Origin: Odontesthes bonariensis
Taxonomy: Eukaryota; Chordata; Actinopteri; Atheriniformes; Atherinopsidae
DNA length: 64,000 nucleotides
Direction: 5' to 3'
NCBI RefSeq assembly: GCF_027942865.1
Contig: NC_134515.1
Coordinates: forward strand, 31,747,449 to 31,811,448
A program made the position numbers and the translations under genes. The notes beneath the pieces were generated by a model that had not been told where the DNA came from, did no database searches, and was given only the letters and a program-made list of their open reading frames with translations. The stretch's first letter is position 1. The number at the start of each line of letters is the position of its first letter. Shown here one piece after another: positions 7,927 to 17,179 of the stretch.

Positions 7927-10234
7927 CAGGGGTGGGCAATTATTTTTTCCATGGGGCCACATAAGAAACAGAAAATATTGTAAAGGGCTGGGCCAAAAGG
8001 CTGAACTTAATTCTGGTTAATATTGATTTAATTTCATTATTAAAAAACAGTAAATAGCATTGTTTTGACAAGATGGTAAGCGTTTATGTTATAATTAAGC
8101 AACAAAAAAGTGAGTTGTCTTGCAAAAAAATGACATTTATTCAATCAAATTTCCCAAAACAGTAGGAAACAAAATATGAGCGTTATTACGATTTGAACTC
8201 ACTACATTTCAATGTAATTCCAAAACACATTTTGATTTTCATATAGGTTAGTGTTAGAAATAGTTTCTTAGCTTTCTAAAGACACCCCAGTGTTGTCTTT
8301 GTACTCCAAATATTAACCAAGATATGTCATTTTATGTTTGTCACTGAACTGTAATTTTGAGAAAAGGCCAAAAAAAGAAAGTGTCCCAGTTCACTGCTAG
8401 TTGGTATCATGCCTTTACATGGCAACATTTGTATTCTAACTTCTTTTTTCTTGCTCAGTGAGAGAAATCTAGTCTCTGTTGAGCTTTAACAAGTGTATCA
8501 AAGTCAGGTTGAATGTCTGAGGTGGAGATGCGAAGCACAGCTGACAAATGATCATCAATGAGAGAGGATCTATACCTGGATTTGGTAAACTTCATCACTG
8601 AGAATGTTTGTTCACATATGTAGGTAGATCGAAAGAGAACCAGCATCTTCTGAGCATGTCTCCTTATGTTTGGAAAGTTCTCCTCCTTGAGAGACTTGAA
8701 GCGCTCTACCAGTACTGCATCGGACTGCAGGTCAATGAGCTCCAGCTTAACATCACTGGATGCATTATCCACATTGCAGGTAAAAGGAAAGGAAATCAAG
8801 TGCATTTTGTCCTCAATTATTTTGAGATCTTCAAATCACCTTGAAAACTCACCGTGCAGTGCTCCTAACATGGATGAGTACCTGCGCAGGCTGATGGTGT
8901 GACTTCTTTCAGGGTTTGCATGTGAGTAAGAATTTTGCTCTCCAGTTGGCTTGAAGGGAACTGTAACTTTCTCATGAAAGCCTTCACCAGGCTATGCATT
9001 TCATGAACAAAAAGGCCCTTGCCTTGCAGTTTGGTGTTCAGTTCGTTCATCAGTGTGGTCGCATCAACAGCAATTGCAAAATCTGCCATCCAGTCCTCAT
9101 CCGAGAACTCTGGAATGTCTTTGCCTTTCTTCTCACAAAACTCTTGGATCTCTGCTTTCAGGTCCCAAACTCTTTTAAGCACTTTGCCCAGACTGAGCCA
9201 CCTGACAGCTGTGTGGTAGCCGATGTCACGATGTTCAGTCTCATGCTCCTCCAGAAGTGCAACAAACTGCCTGTGATTCAGTGCTCTTGCCCTGACAAAG
9301 TTAACTATCCTAGTTACAACATCAATAACATGGCTAATTTACACAATATATGCTGATGTCTAAATACAATGCAAAAATACCAATTTCTGGTCTGCGTCGA
9401 TTTTAGTCTCAGTTTGTCCATGCATGCGTTTACCTCTGTAAACGCATCCCTTTCATTGATCGCATTGCTGCCAGTTCCTCTGTAATCTTGAAGTCCTTCG
9501 TTATCCCACGGACAAATATGAGTAACTGGGCTGTGTCACTGACATCACAGCTCTCGTCCAAAGCCAAGGAGAAAAAGTCAACATTTGCCATTTCACTTTG
9601 CAGCTGAAGCTCCAGATTTCCCGTGATGTCCTCAATCCTTCTCGTCACGGTTCGCCTGGACAGCGGGACCTGTTCAAATGCTTCTTTTTTCTCGGGGCAT
9701 AGTAGTGATGCAGAGTCCACCAAGCACTCTTTGATAAACTCCCCATCCAAGAATGGCTTACTGTTTTTAGCGATTTTGTGTGATATCATAAAGCTGGTCT
9801 TGGTTGATTCGGCATCAACCTTTCTATTTTTAGCGTGAGCGAACATTTTTGAGGGGTAACGTGCGGTGGCCCTGAAGTGAAAATCAAAAAACACCACCGC
9901 AATACAGAAATGACAATTAACATGAACCAAACCGGAAAAGGTAGGTGCCTTGTGCGACATGAATCGTCGCTGATTGGACTGGTGGTCCGTCCTTTGAACC
10001 GGAAGGACATGGTTTACATGTCCTAGATTCAATCAGCGCATCTATTGGTTTACAATTACATATAGCGTCTTCACATACTGGGGAAAAAAACAACTTCAAA
10101 ATAAAAGCAATTCAGCTTTAGTCCATAAATGAGATAAAATTAGAAAATACATTTATTTTCTAATGTTTAAAAAACCTTACGCGTGCCGGTCAGAGTCAAC
10201 CAAAGGGCCGTAAGTGGCCCGGGGGGCGTACAAT
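7927..10234 (-). mobile_element. hAT transposon, internally deleted
   Basis: It begins CAGGGGTGGGCAAT, the form of many hAT ends, and ends ...GGGGGGCGTACAAT. The flanks give an 8-bp duplication with one mismatch (ACCTAGGT at 7919-7926 and GCCTAGGT at 10,235-10,242). The host LINE protein reads R-P-P-R | W-K-E-V across the two flanks, so the boundaries are firm. It carries pieces of a transposase on the minus strand. It is a 2.3-kb deleted copy. Confidence 0.85.
8455..9880 (-). pseudogene. GTF2IRD2-like hAT transposase, broken
   Basis: Three minus-strand blocks. Block 1 (about 9860-9430) has MFAHAKNRKVDAES, FIKECLVDSASLLCPEKKEA and FSLALDESCDVSDTAQLLIF, which holds the first catalytic aspartate. 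Block 2 (about 9310-8865) has VNFVRARALNHRQFVALLEE, TAVRWLSLGKVLKRVWDLK and VHEMHSLVKAFMRKLQF. Block 3 (8805-8455) has MLVLFRSTYICEQTFSVMKF and KSRYRSSLIDDHLSAVLRI, the C-terminal dimerisation region. The sequence between blocks 1 and 2 that should hold the second catalytic aspartate is missing, and the N-terminal BED-type finger is not seen. This series is the GTF2IRD2-like branch of hAT transposases. It is a transposon relic, not the host GTF2IRD2 gene. Confidence 0.75.
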
Positions 10235-10242
10235 GCCTAGGT

Positions 10243-11010
10243 GGTCTAACATCCATCTTATGAGCTATCTCTCTGGTGGAAGGCCTACTACTGTACGCTG
10301 CTAAAGATCTGAATATGTATTTATATATATGTATACTCTTCCACCTCTGAATTTGTTGCCTTAACCTACCCTCCTTTTTCCTGGTTAAACAATACTTTAA
10401 CAAACTTGAACGGGTCCCTGTAAAACCCAGTTTACGCTTGCATTTCCTCCTTACCTACCTAATATTATTGACTTTATTGACTGCCTCCCATTCTTTGTTG
10501 CTATTTGCCCCAGGCCACTTAACTCTAGCTTTCTGCTCCATATCTCTCTATATAACTAGCCTATTCACCTCAGTATCAGCTGCATCCCTTCTTAGAACCT
10601 CCTCTTCAACTTCCGTAGCTGTGTTATTGATATCCTTCGGACTGTGGTTTTCTACCTGCCGCTGGACTTCATCCGACTTCCTCGATTGACTTCTTAAAAA
10701 GTACTGATCGATACGGCCACACTGCCCTTCTTCTCTCTTTCTCTTTCTTCTCTTTCTCTTTCTTCACTGATGCATTTTAAGGCCTCTAACTGATGTTACT
10801 TTCTGCCAGCCACAAGGACAAACCTTGAGCTTATTTCCCTCTATCCTACCACTTTTATTTTGTCCAGCTACATTCTCTTTGCTCTGAGAACTATTCTGCC
10901 CAGTTCTAGCCCTAGAGAATAGGTCTGTGCCCCTATCCTTCACTGAGTCACGTCTCCACCTCATAGTCTTGTTCGTTCCAGTGTCAGTTGCCATGTAGGA
11001 GCAAATCCTC
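10243..11010 (-). pseudogene. Host LINE N-terminal finger region
   Basis: From about 10,992 the minus strand reads MATDTGTNKTMRWRRDSVKD, then KLKVCPCGWQKVTSVRGLKM with a following H near 10,770. This C-x-C-G-W...H form is the N-terminal zinc finger used by R2/HERO-like LINEs for DNA binding. Further on come IDQYFLRSQSRKSDEVQRQ (about 10,710-10,660) and VKWPGANSNKEWEAVNKV (about 10,530-10,480). The last part (10,320-10,243) reads YSSRPSTREIAHKMDVRPPR up to the hAT insert. A large stretch between finger and RT is missing, and several frame changes are present. Confidence 0.6.
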
Positions 11011-12397
11011 TTGTGCAAAAAAAAAACTTTAACTGAAAAAAACCCCATCAAACTATTAAATGTGGTTTGCTGAATATTAGATATCTCCTTTCAAAGTCTC
11101 TGTTAGTGAATGAGTTGATTTGTGATCATCATATTGATATATTTTGTCCTACAGAAACCTGGCTGCAGCAGGAGGATCATGTTAGCAGTAATGAATCAAC
11201 TCCCTCTGACTATTTAAATGTTCACGTTCCTCGAACCACAAGCAGAGGGGGAGGAGTGGCAGCTATCTTCAGATTAAGGTCACTAATCAGTCCAAGACCC
11301 AAGATTAGTTTGAGCTCTTTTGAATCTCTGATTCTCAGTTTTTCCCACGCAAAGTAGAAATCACAGAAACCTCTTGTGTTTGTTGTTGTGTATCATCCAC
11401 CTGGCCCTTATTCTGAGTTTCTGTCTGAATTCTCAGAGTTTTTAACCCAGTTAGTGCTGAGTACAGATAAAGTCATTGTAGTGGGTGACTTTAATGTTCA
11501 TGTAGATGTTGAAAATGACAGCTTAAATATGAACTTTAATTCTATATTAGTCTCTATTCGATTTTCTCAGAGTGTTCACAGACCGACTCACTGCCTTAAT
11601 CACACCCTTGATCTTGTGCTGACTTATGGCATTGAGAGTGAACAGTTAACAGTATTCCCTCATAACCCTGTCTTATCAGACTATTTTTTGATAACTTTCG
11701 AATTTACATTACTCGACTATACAGTTTCTGAGAAGAAATTTACATAAAGAAGGTGTCTATCAGAGAATGCTGTAACCAGATTTAAAGAGTTAATTCCATC
11801 ATCATCCCTCTCTTCATTGCCATGTGTAAACATGACAGAGGACGACTACATAAATTTTACTCCAGCAATACTCTCTTGTTGACAGCACTACAGTTTCAAT
11901 GCATACAACACTGGACAATGTTGCCCCTCTGAAAAGGAAGGTAATCAGTCAGAAGAGGTTGGCTCCTTGGTAAAATTCACAGCTGCGTGCTTTAAAGCAG
12001 ACTGCAAGAAAGCTGGAGAGACAGTGGCGTTCCTCTAATTTAGAAGAGTCAATTAGTCTGAAAAGATTGTAAAGCTTTACCCTTTGTAAAGCTAGAACTG
12101 CTTATTATTCATCATTGATGGAAGAGAATAAGAACAATCCCAGGTTTCTTTTCAACACTGTAGCCAGTCTGACAAAGAGTCCGAGCTCTGTTGAGCCAGG
12201 TATTCCTTTAACTCTCAGCAGTGATGATTTCATGAGATTCTTTTCCAATAAAATTGTTTCTATCAGAGAGAAGATTAATGGAGTCCTTCCCACTATTATC
12301 AGTGATGTATCATACATCACTGATAATAGTACAGCAGCTTTAGTGGATAATAGTACAGCAGCTTTAGAAGTATCTTTAGAACCTGATTTGTATTTAG

Positions 12398-12986
12398 CAT
12401 GGCGGCGTCGCCTACGTACTTCCGCCCAAAGATTTTGGCTCCGCACATAGTCTGGCCAAATCCCCCTACCTCGGTTCGCTCAGTGTTTTGCCAATCAGCA
12501 AACAGTTGCAAGTGGTGACGCAGAACTCACGCGCGGAGTCCATTGTAGTCCATATAATTGTAGTTCAACCGCAGCGGAAATAAACATGGCGATGGAAGAA
12601 CGCCAGAAGCTATCCATGAAGCTGTCTCAACTCTGGAGAGCATTACACAATTAAAACAAGAGCAAGAGGAATGCCTCGTCAATTTTGTTAGTGGCAAGGA
12701 TGTCGTAGCTCTCCTTCCAACTGGCTTTGGGAAAAGTTTGATTTATCAAATGGTACCGGTATAATGAAAGCGGATGTGGGAAGCGTGATTCGCGAGCTAG
12801 AGCCTCGCGAGAGTAAGCATGAACCTCGGCGCATAACCTACGTCCTTTCTAAACATTACTGATTGGTTAAGGGAACTCCAATGAATTTAAGTTGCTGAGT
12901 AAGGTCCCACCCTCCATGGAAACGGATTCCTCTTGGGTTTTTCCAGACTGTTTGACGGAGTCAACAGTCGGCTTTCGCCCAGGCTA
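12398..12986 (+). mobile_element. Small DNA element carrying a RecQ-like helicase exon
   Basis: A 589-bp block inside the plus-strand LINE. The flanks share ATTTAG (12,392-12,397 and 12,987-12,992). Imperfect inverted segments are seen: CTCCGCACATAGTCTGG near the left and, read inwards from the right, CTCCGTCAAACAGTCTGG. It contains a short coding piece with a helicase P-loop. Fish PIF/Harbinger-related elements are known to carry extra genes, but I cannot place this one. Confidence 0.5.
12585..12763 (+). pseudogene. RecQ-like helicase P-loop fragment
   Basis: After ATG at 12,586 (MAMEERQK) and a frame change, the plus strand reads ESITQLKQEQEECLVNFVSG then KDVVALLPTGFGKSLIYQM. The G-F-G-K-S segment with P-T before it is the Walker A loop (motif I) of RecQ/DEAD-type helicases, and the Q-E-Q-E segment stands where motif 0 should be. 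The frame ends at about 12,763 and no motif II or later motif follows. It is thus a first-exon fragment of a helicase-like gene caught in a mobile element. The splice donor is not clear. It has no activity as it stands. Confidence 0.55.
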
Positions 12987-13412
12987 ATTTAGACGGCTTC
13001 TGCCCAGTTGATCTCTCTGAGCTAAAAACAGCGATAGTCTCTTCTAAACCATCAACTTGTATTTTAGATCCAATCCCAACCAGACTGTTCAAGGAGGTTT
13101 TCCCATTAATTGACACTTCCATACTGGATTTGATCAATCTGTCTTTGTTGACAGGGTATGTACCTCAGACTTTTAAGGTCGCTGTAATTAGAACTTTTCT
13201 TAAAAAACCTACTCTCGATTAAGAAGTGTTAGCTAATTGTCGACCTATCCTATATCCCTTTTTTCTCTAAAGTTCTTTAAATAATAGTTGCAGCTCAACT
13301 TTGTGATCAACATAGAAATAATCTATTTGAAGAGTTTCAGTCAGGATTCAGAGTGAATCATAGCACTGGTGAAAGTTACCAATGATCTCCTCTTAGCCTC
13401 TGATACGGAGGC

Positions 13413-13850
13413 CATTCAACAACAATGGCGACTGGACGAATGCGCACTTTGATTGAGAAGCAGCTGATCGATCTAGAAATAGAAGAAATATTGCTACTAC
13501 TGGAGCTGGCAGAGAGGCGAAAGAATCGTCACGGTTAGTGTCACCATTAGCCGGTTAGCAAACCGGAAATACGCATAGTGTAGAGCGGATGTAGAGTTGA
13601 CCAAAACAGAGGCCTCCTTTCTCTCCTCCCTGTGACGATATCTGCGGCACTGTCTGCGGTCAGTTACAATTTTGGGGAGGTGCACCAGAGTGTCTGTAAG
13701 GCCTACATGCTGTAGTTTTGTGTTTCAATGTTCTTGATCTTGATCTAAATTGGCTGTATTATGCACTGTTTCACCACTACAGCCCCAAACATCCTTTATA
13801 ATAGAATAAAGTTGAGAACTCTCTGAAGTTGCCTCCTTGACTTTCATTAT
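13413..13850 (+). mobile_element. Probable DNA-transposon remnant
   Basis: Directly after the LINE breaks off, an ATG at 13,423 starts MATGRMRTLIEKQL, then IEEILLLLELAERRKNRHG, followed by GTTAGTGTC, which could be a splice donor. The leucine-rich, basic-ended first exon resembles first exons of fish Harbinger transposase genes, but no catalytic part is present. An AATAAA lies near 13,805. Ends and target duplication were not found, so the class is a guess. Confidence 0.3.
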
Positions 13851-14100
13851 ATGAGTTACATTACATAACACTTAGCTGATTTTTTTTTATCCAAAGCGAC
13901 TTATAAGAACCCATTATTGGTTACAGTCTCTGGAGCAATGTTGGGATAGTTGTTTTGCTCAAGGTCACTCCAGTCATGGATGGGGGTGTAAACAGAGGTA
14001 GCCTAATCGTGGGATTTGAGCCTGCAACCCTGTGATTTAAAGACCAACTCCCTAAACATTAGGATGGCTCGTTAACATATAGCATCTGCATGCCATTAAC
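13851..14100 (+). repeat. Teleost dispersed repeat (TTATCCAAAGCGACTTA type)
   Basis: Holds TTACATTACATAACACTTAG, TTATCCAAAGCGACTTATAA, a GGTCACTCCAG-type stretch and GGATTTGAGCCTGCAACCCT. I know this series from many fish genomes as a short dispersed repeat. The last part resembles a B-box (GGRTTYGARCC). No boundaries were confirmed. Confidence 0.55.
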
Positions 14101-14344
14101 TTATGATTGGTAATGCAAAAAAAAAAAAAACTGTCGTGGAGCACTTTTGTGTCCCCACCAATGTCAAAATCAAAGTTACTCCCTTGGTTGGGTCGTTTGC
14201 GAACATGTACTGAATGGAATCACTTCCTCAGCTGATTCGTTCCTTTCTCAGTTCAGTAGTTGAGCTCAGCAGCGACCGTGCAGGGTGGCAGGGGAACTGC
14301 TGTGTGGTCTGTGAACCACCGAATCACCCGCTAATCACTGACCC

Positions 14345-14479
14345 ACTCACCGTGTGCTTCGTTCACTGAGTGTACTGATCCTGTGATTCACTCACCGTGT
14401 GCTTCGTTCACTGAGTGTACTGATCCTGTGATTCACTCACCGTGTGCTTCGTTCACTGAACGTACTGACGCTGTGATTC
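14345..14479. repeat. 45-bp tandem repeat, three copies
   Basis: The unit starting ACTCACCGTGTGCTTCGTTC is repeated three times head to tail (14,345-14,389, 14,390-14,434, 14,435-14,479). Copies 1 and 2 appear identical. Copy 3 differs at a few positions. The flanks on both sides contain related GAATCA/TTCACTGA words. Confidence 0.85.
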
Positions 14480-14654
14480 ACATTCGCACTGCCACCCAGA
14501 GAACTGTTGCTGAGGACGTGATTTTACGTTTGCTCTGCCACTAATCATGATGATCTTGTTTGGATTTAATTTGTTCTGCACCTACAACAGTGAGTGTATG
14601 GATGTGTCTTTGTTCTATTTTTATTTATTTATTTTAGTCTCTTGACTTTTTGTT

Positions 14655-14890
14655 TTGCACTACAGTTAAGCTATTTATTTTCTTTTTTATTGCACATTTA
14701 AGTTGGCATTTTCTTAATATTTTTGAATGCACAGTATTTATACTTGTTTTTACCTAATCAGTTTGCTCTTGATTTGATATTTGTTTCTTTTAAATTGCAC
14801 ATTTAAGTTTATATTTTCTTCTGAATGTACAGTTTTTACAAGAGTTTTTATCTTCATTTTGCTCTTAATTTAATATTTATTTTGCACTCA
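14655..14890. repeat. AT-rich imperfect tandem repeat
   Basis: Two units of about 90-110 bp, each with ATTGCACATTTAAGTT near the start, a GAATGYACAGT word in the middle and GCTCTTRATTTRATATTT near the end, lie head to tail (about 14,688-14,795 and 14,796-14,886). A shortened third unit may precede them. No coding potential. Confidence 0.6.
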
Positions 14891-15053
14891 AAGTTGTAGG
14901 TTAGTTCATACTTATTTTTTGTATTATGTTATTTGTATTGTGATTTATATTTCCTACAATAAACCCAACATTTAGTTGCATACTTGCTGCTATGGCTCTG
15001 CCAGCTATGTAGTACCAGTCATCTCTAAGAGCTGCAAAACACAGGAATACAAG

Positions 15054-15605
15054 CAGTGTTGTGCCAGTTCACAGCTTTTCTGAACTAGTTCAAGTTCAGT
15101 TCATACATGCTCAAAGTGAACAGTTCACGTTCAAAGTTCACAATTTTAATTCTGAACTAGTTCAAAGTTCAGTTCATTTTACTTTTTCGTGAGATATTCA
15201 AATAAATACTTTTTTTCACACTACGAGCTAGAAATCACTATACGTTCTTTGAAACTGCTCATTGTAGACATTTGCTCATGACACTGCAATTGTGGGTTTC
15301 TTACCAGGTGATGAAACTTGCAGCAGTACAGACAAGGTAGACCAGTTCTATACTTAGTGCAATGAAATCTACCAGCATTTAATTAAAAAAAGAATATATA
15401 ATATGAAAACAGATCACTCAGTTTTCAATGGAAAACAAATTCCAACGTTCATTTACAGTGATGTCTGCCGTTCATGACACATAATGTGAACTATTTCACG
15501 TTCAAGTTCTTTATTAAAAAATGTGTTGCGTTCAGGTCAACGTTCACGAAAAAATGAGCGTGTTCAATGAACGCGTTCTTTTGAACGCGTTCACGCACAA
15601 CACTG
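15054..15605. mobile_element. hAT-type MITE with perfect 8-bp duplication
   Basis: A 552-bp element that starts CAGTGTTGTGCCAGTTCA and ends CGCACAACACTG, giving inverted termini CAGTGTTGTGC / CAGTGTTGTGC. It is flanked by AATACAAG on both sides (15,046-15,053 and 15,606-15,613). The inside is rich in GAACTAGTTC, GTTCACGTTC and AGTTCA words near both ends. An 8-bp duplication and C-A-G-T-G ends fit the hAT superfamily. It has no coding frame. Confidence 0.85.
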
Positions 15606-15689
15606 AATACAAGTACATTTAATACAAAAAAAGCCTCAACAACATTAAGTAAATTTGACTGCAAATATATTTAAAAAGGAAGTAATTAC

Positions 15690-16000
15690 CTGCACTGTTA
15701 AGAGTCAAATTCTTGCTAATTTCTGTTCCTTCAAACATGGAGGAACTGGCAATGGTCTCCATCAGTAGCCTCAAGAATTCCCTCCTTGGCCCACCTAAAT
15801 CAACTCCTTCCTCATTTTTCTCCATATCATCTGAGAACTTTACAGAGATCATTGATTTCGGGTCAAAGGATACTCTTGGGAAACCTTGCACGGCTCCCTC
15901 CCATACAGCTGAGCGATTTATGTTGAATTTGCATTGCTGTTTTGTGCTAATCTTGCTTGACAGTTCCAGCAGTATCTCTTGAACAGGCACAAATTCTACA
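15690..16000 (-). pseudogene. HECT-domain exon of the G2E3-like gene
   Basis: Minus-strand exon between an acceptor (TTATGTAG, boundary at 16,001 or five bases later) and a good donor (GCAG|GTAATT at 15,690/15,689). It reads VPVQEILLELSSKIS, FNINRSAVWEGAVQGFPRVS, KFSDDMEKNEEGVDLGGPRR and EFLRLLMETIASSSMFEG without a stop. The V-D-L-G-G-P-x-R-E-F segment is the strongly conserved start of HECT domains. The expected next exon (R-E-D-R-Y-Y type) is not visible at lower coordinates. Confidence 0.7.
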
Positions 16001-16001
16001 C

Positions 16002-17166
16002 TACATAAAGACAACATTAAAAATGAATGATTAGAGGCATAGCAAAAAGACATGTAGACCAATATAATCTGAATACATTGCTGTTCTCTTCAACGAACAA
16101 TATCGTCAACACCAGCCGCGGCTATTCAGAGACAACACGGGAAGCCGGACAGCCTCTCCCATTCTCTGGCGAAATTGCCACATCTTTAATGTTAAATTGA
16201 CGATAAAACAGTTATTCACAAAACACAAGATATGCCCAATACTGCATTTACTTTCATAACTACAGCATGTCGTCCTGTAGCATAATGAAGTGATTTGTTC
16301 TGAAATCGCCACCGTTCACTGAGGAAATCATGTTATGAAGCCGCCACTAACAGCCAGGCTTCCGAGCCGAGGGCTGCCCGGCTTCAGGAGGGGCCGGGAG
16401 AGTCAAGTTTTTTTCTACAATTCTAGGTCATCATTGGCTAAATCGACAAAAACTCATCACTTCTGAGGCAGCCCGGCGTCTCTGGGGGTAGATTAGACGT
16501 GTGCGTGTCAATATGAGGGGCTGTGTCGTGATGATTGGAGTTAGTGTTTGTCCATCATGAGAGATGTTGTGGCAGCCGAATTTTTAAGCGGGGAGAAGCA
16601 CGCTGGAACTTCAGTCCCAAAGCGGATACGAAAGAGACTGGTTGTCTGTGAAAGTGCTGTCAGTTTCACTCATTTCCCATCGTTTCCATTTCCATCCTCA
16701 CACACATACACTTTTGTAAATATTACACTGTAAATAAGAAACACATCCTTGTTGTTTAGAAGTTTTGTCAATCATATTCCTGTTGTGCATTTGTTTGTCG
16801 TGTTAGCTAGTAGTTTTGTCACAATGGCGGCTATGCTCCATCAAACTCTAAGTATTCATTATGACAGGAAAAAATGCTCCACAGATTCTGATCCAGCCAC
16901 AGATCCAGCCATTTACAGGCCTTAGATTCGATCATACTTGATTTTGGCCTTGCTGTGTGAATTTTCAAAGTCTATACCTTCTTTCTGTGTATTTGCTGGG
17001 CATACTTGTCATACTAGACACAGCTATGTTATAACTAATTCTTTTTAACTTTGTTATCTTCTGCTTTGGGATGGCATGAGCCACTACAATCCTGAACGCG
17101 TAATATGGGCTTCCCCTGTTTTAAAAGTCAGCAGCCGCCACTGGTCAACACTTATTTTGAATTGAC
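16002..17166. other. Unassigned intron-like stretch
   Basis: Lies between two exon-like blocks of the G2E3-like gene. A GC-rich patch (about 16,100-16,700) contains repeated GCCGCCA, CCCGGC and CCGGGAG words and resembles transposon or former promoter sequence, but I recognise no family. A short plus-strand frame at 16,548-16,733 has no recognisable motif. Confidence 0.4.
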
Positions 17167-17179
17167 AATCCAACATTCT

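Larger units (their letters stand above)
1..11050 (-). mobile_element. R2/HERO-like LINE relic, interrupted several times
   Basis: One minus-strand non-LTR retrotransposon can be followed in pieces across this span. From 5' to 3' on the minus strand they are: an N-terminal CCHH-type finger region (about 11,010-10,770), a linker, the reverse transcriptase (about 7926-6744), a thumb region (5790-5453), a zinc knuckle (4850-4770) and a restriction-like endonuclease (812-230). This order, finger - RT - CCHC - endonuclease, is that of R2-type LINEs; the HERO clade assignment is from family knowledge and is tentative. The pieces are separated by later insertions at 818-4762, 5036-5452, about 5787-6743 and 7927-10234. 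Frameshifts and stops show it is dead. The true 3' end may lie at or left of base 1; the 5' edge near 11,050 is approximate. Confidence 0.75.
11067..13410 (+). pseudogene. LINE endonuclease and RT start, broken
   Basis: Plus-strand reading: [17 protein letters not shown] (N motif), [12 protein letters not shown] (E motif), [12 protein letters not shown], then after a stop near 11,356 FVVVYHPPGPYSEFL, IVVGDFNVHVDVENDSL (D-F-N motif), PTHCLNHTLDLVLTYG and NPVLSDYFLITFEF. The last holds the expected SDH site as S-D-Y, so a catalytic histidine is lost. Past further stops come NNPRFLFNTVASLTKSP, FSNKIVSIREKING, then beyond the insert PSTCILDPIPTRLFKEV (about 13,050-13,100) and LLTGYVPQTFKVAVIRTFLK, and finally VKVTNDLLLASD (about 13,370-13,410). 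It matches the common fish L2-type LINE and is clearly inactive. Confidence 0.75.
11051..13412 (+). mobile_element. L2-like LINE, plus strand, no 3' end
   Basis: A plus-strand APE-type LINE abutting the 5' edge of the minus-strand LINE. It has endonuclease motifs and the start of the RT, and stops abruptly at about 13,412 within RT coding sequence. LINE copies normally lose 5' sequence, so the missing 3' half points to a later deletion or replacement. It is split by a small DNA element at 12,398-12,986. Confidence 0.75.

Noticed and set aside
8455..10032. A host GTF2IRD2 gene
   Set aside because: The similarity is to the transposase-derived part only, the blocks are deleted and frame-broken, and they sit between hAT ends with a duplication.
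14345..14479. A CRISPR-like array
   Set aside because: The units are directly contiguous without spacers, and the genome is eukaryotic.
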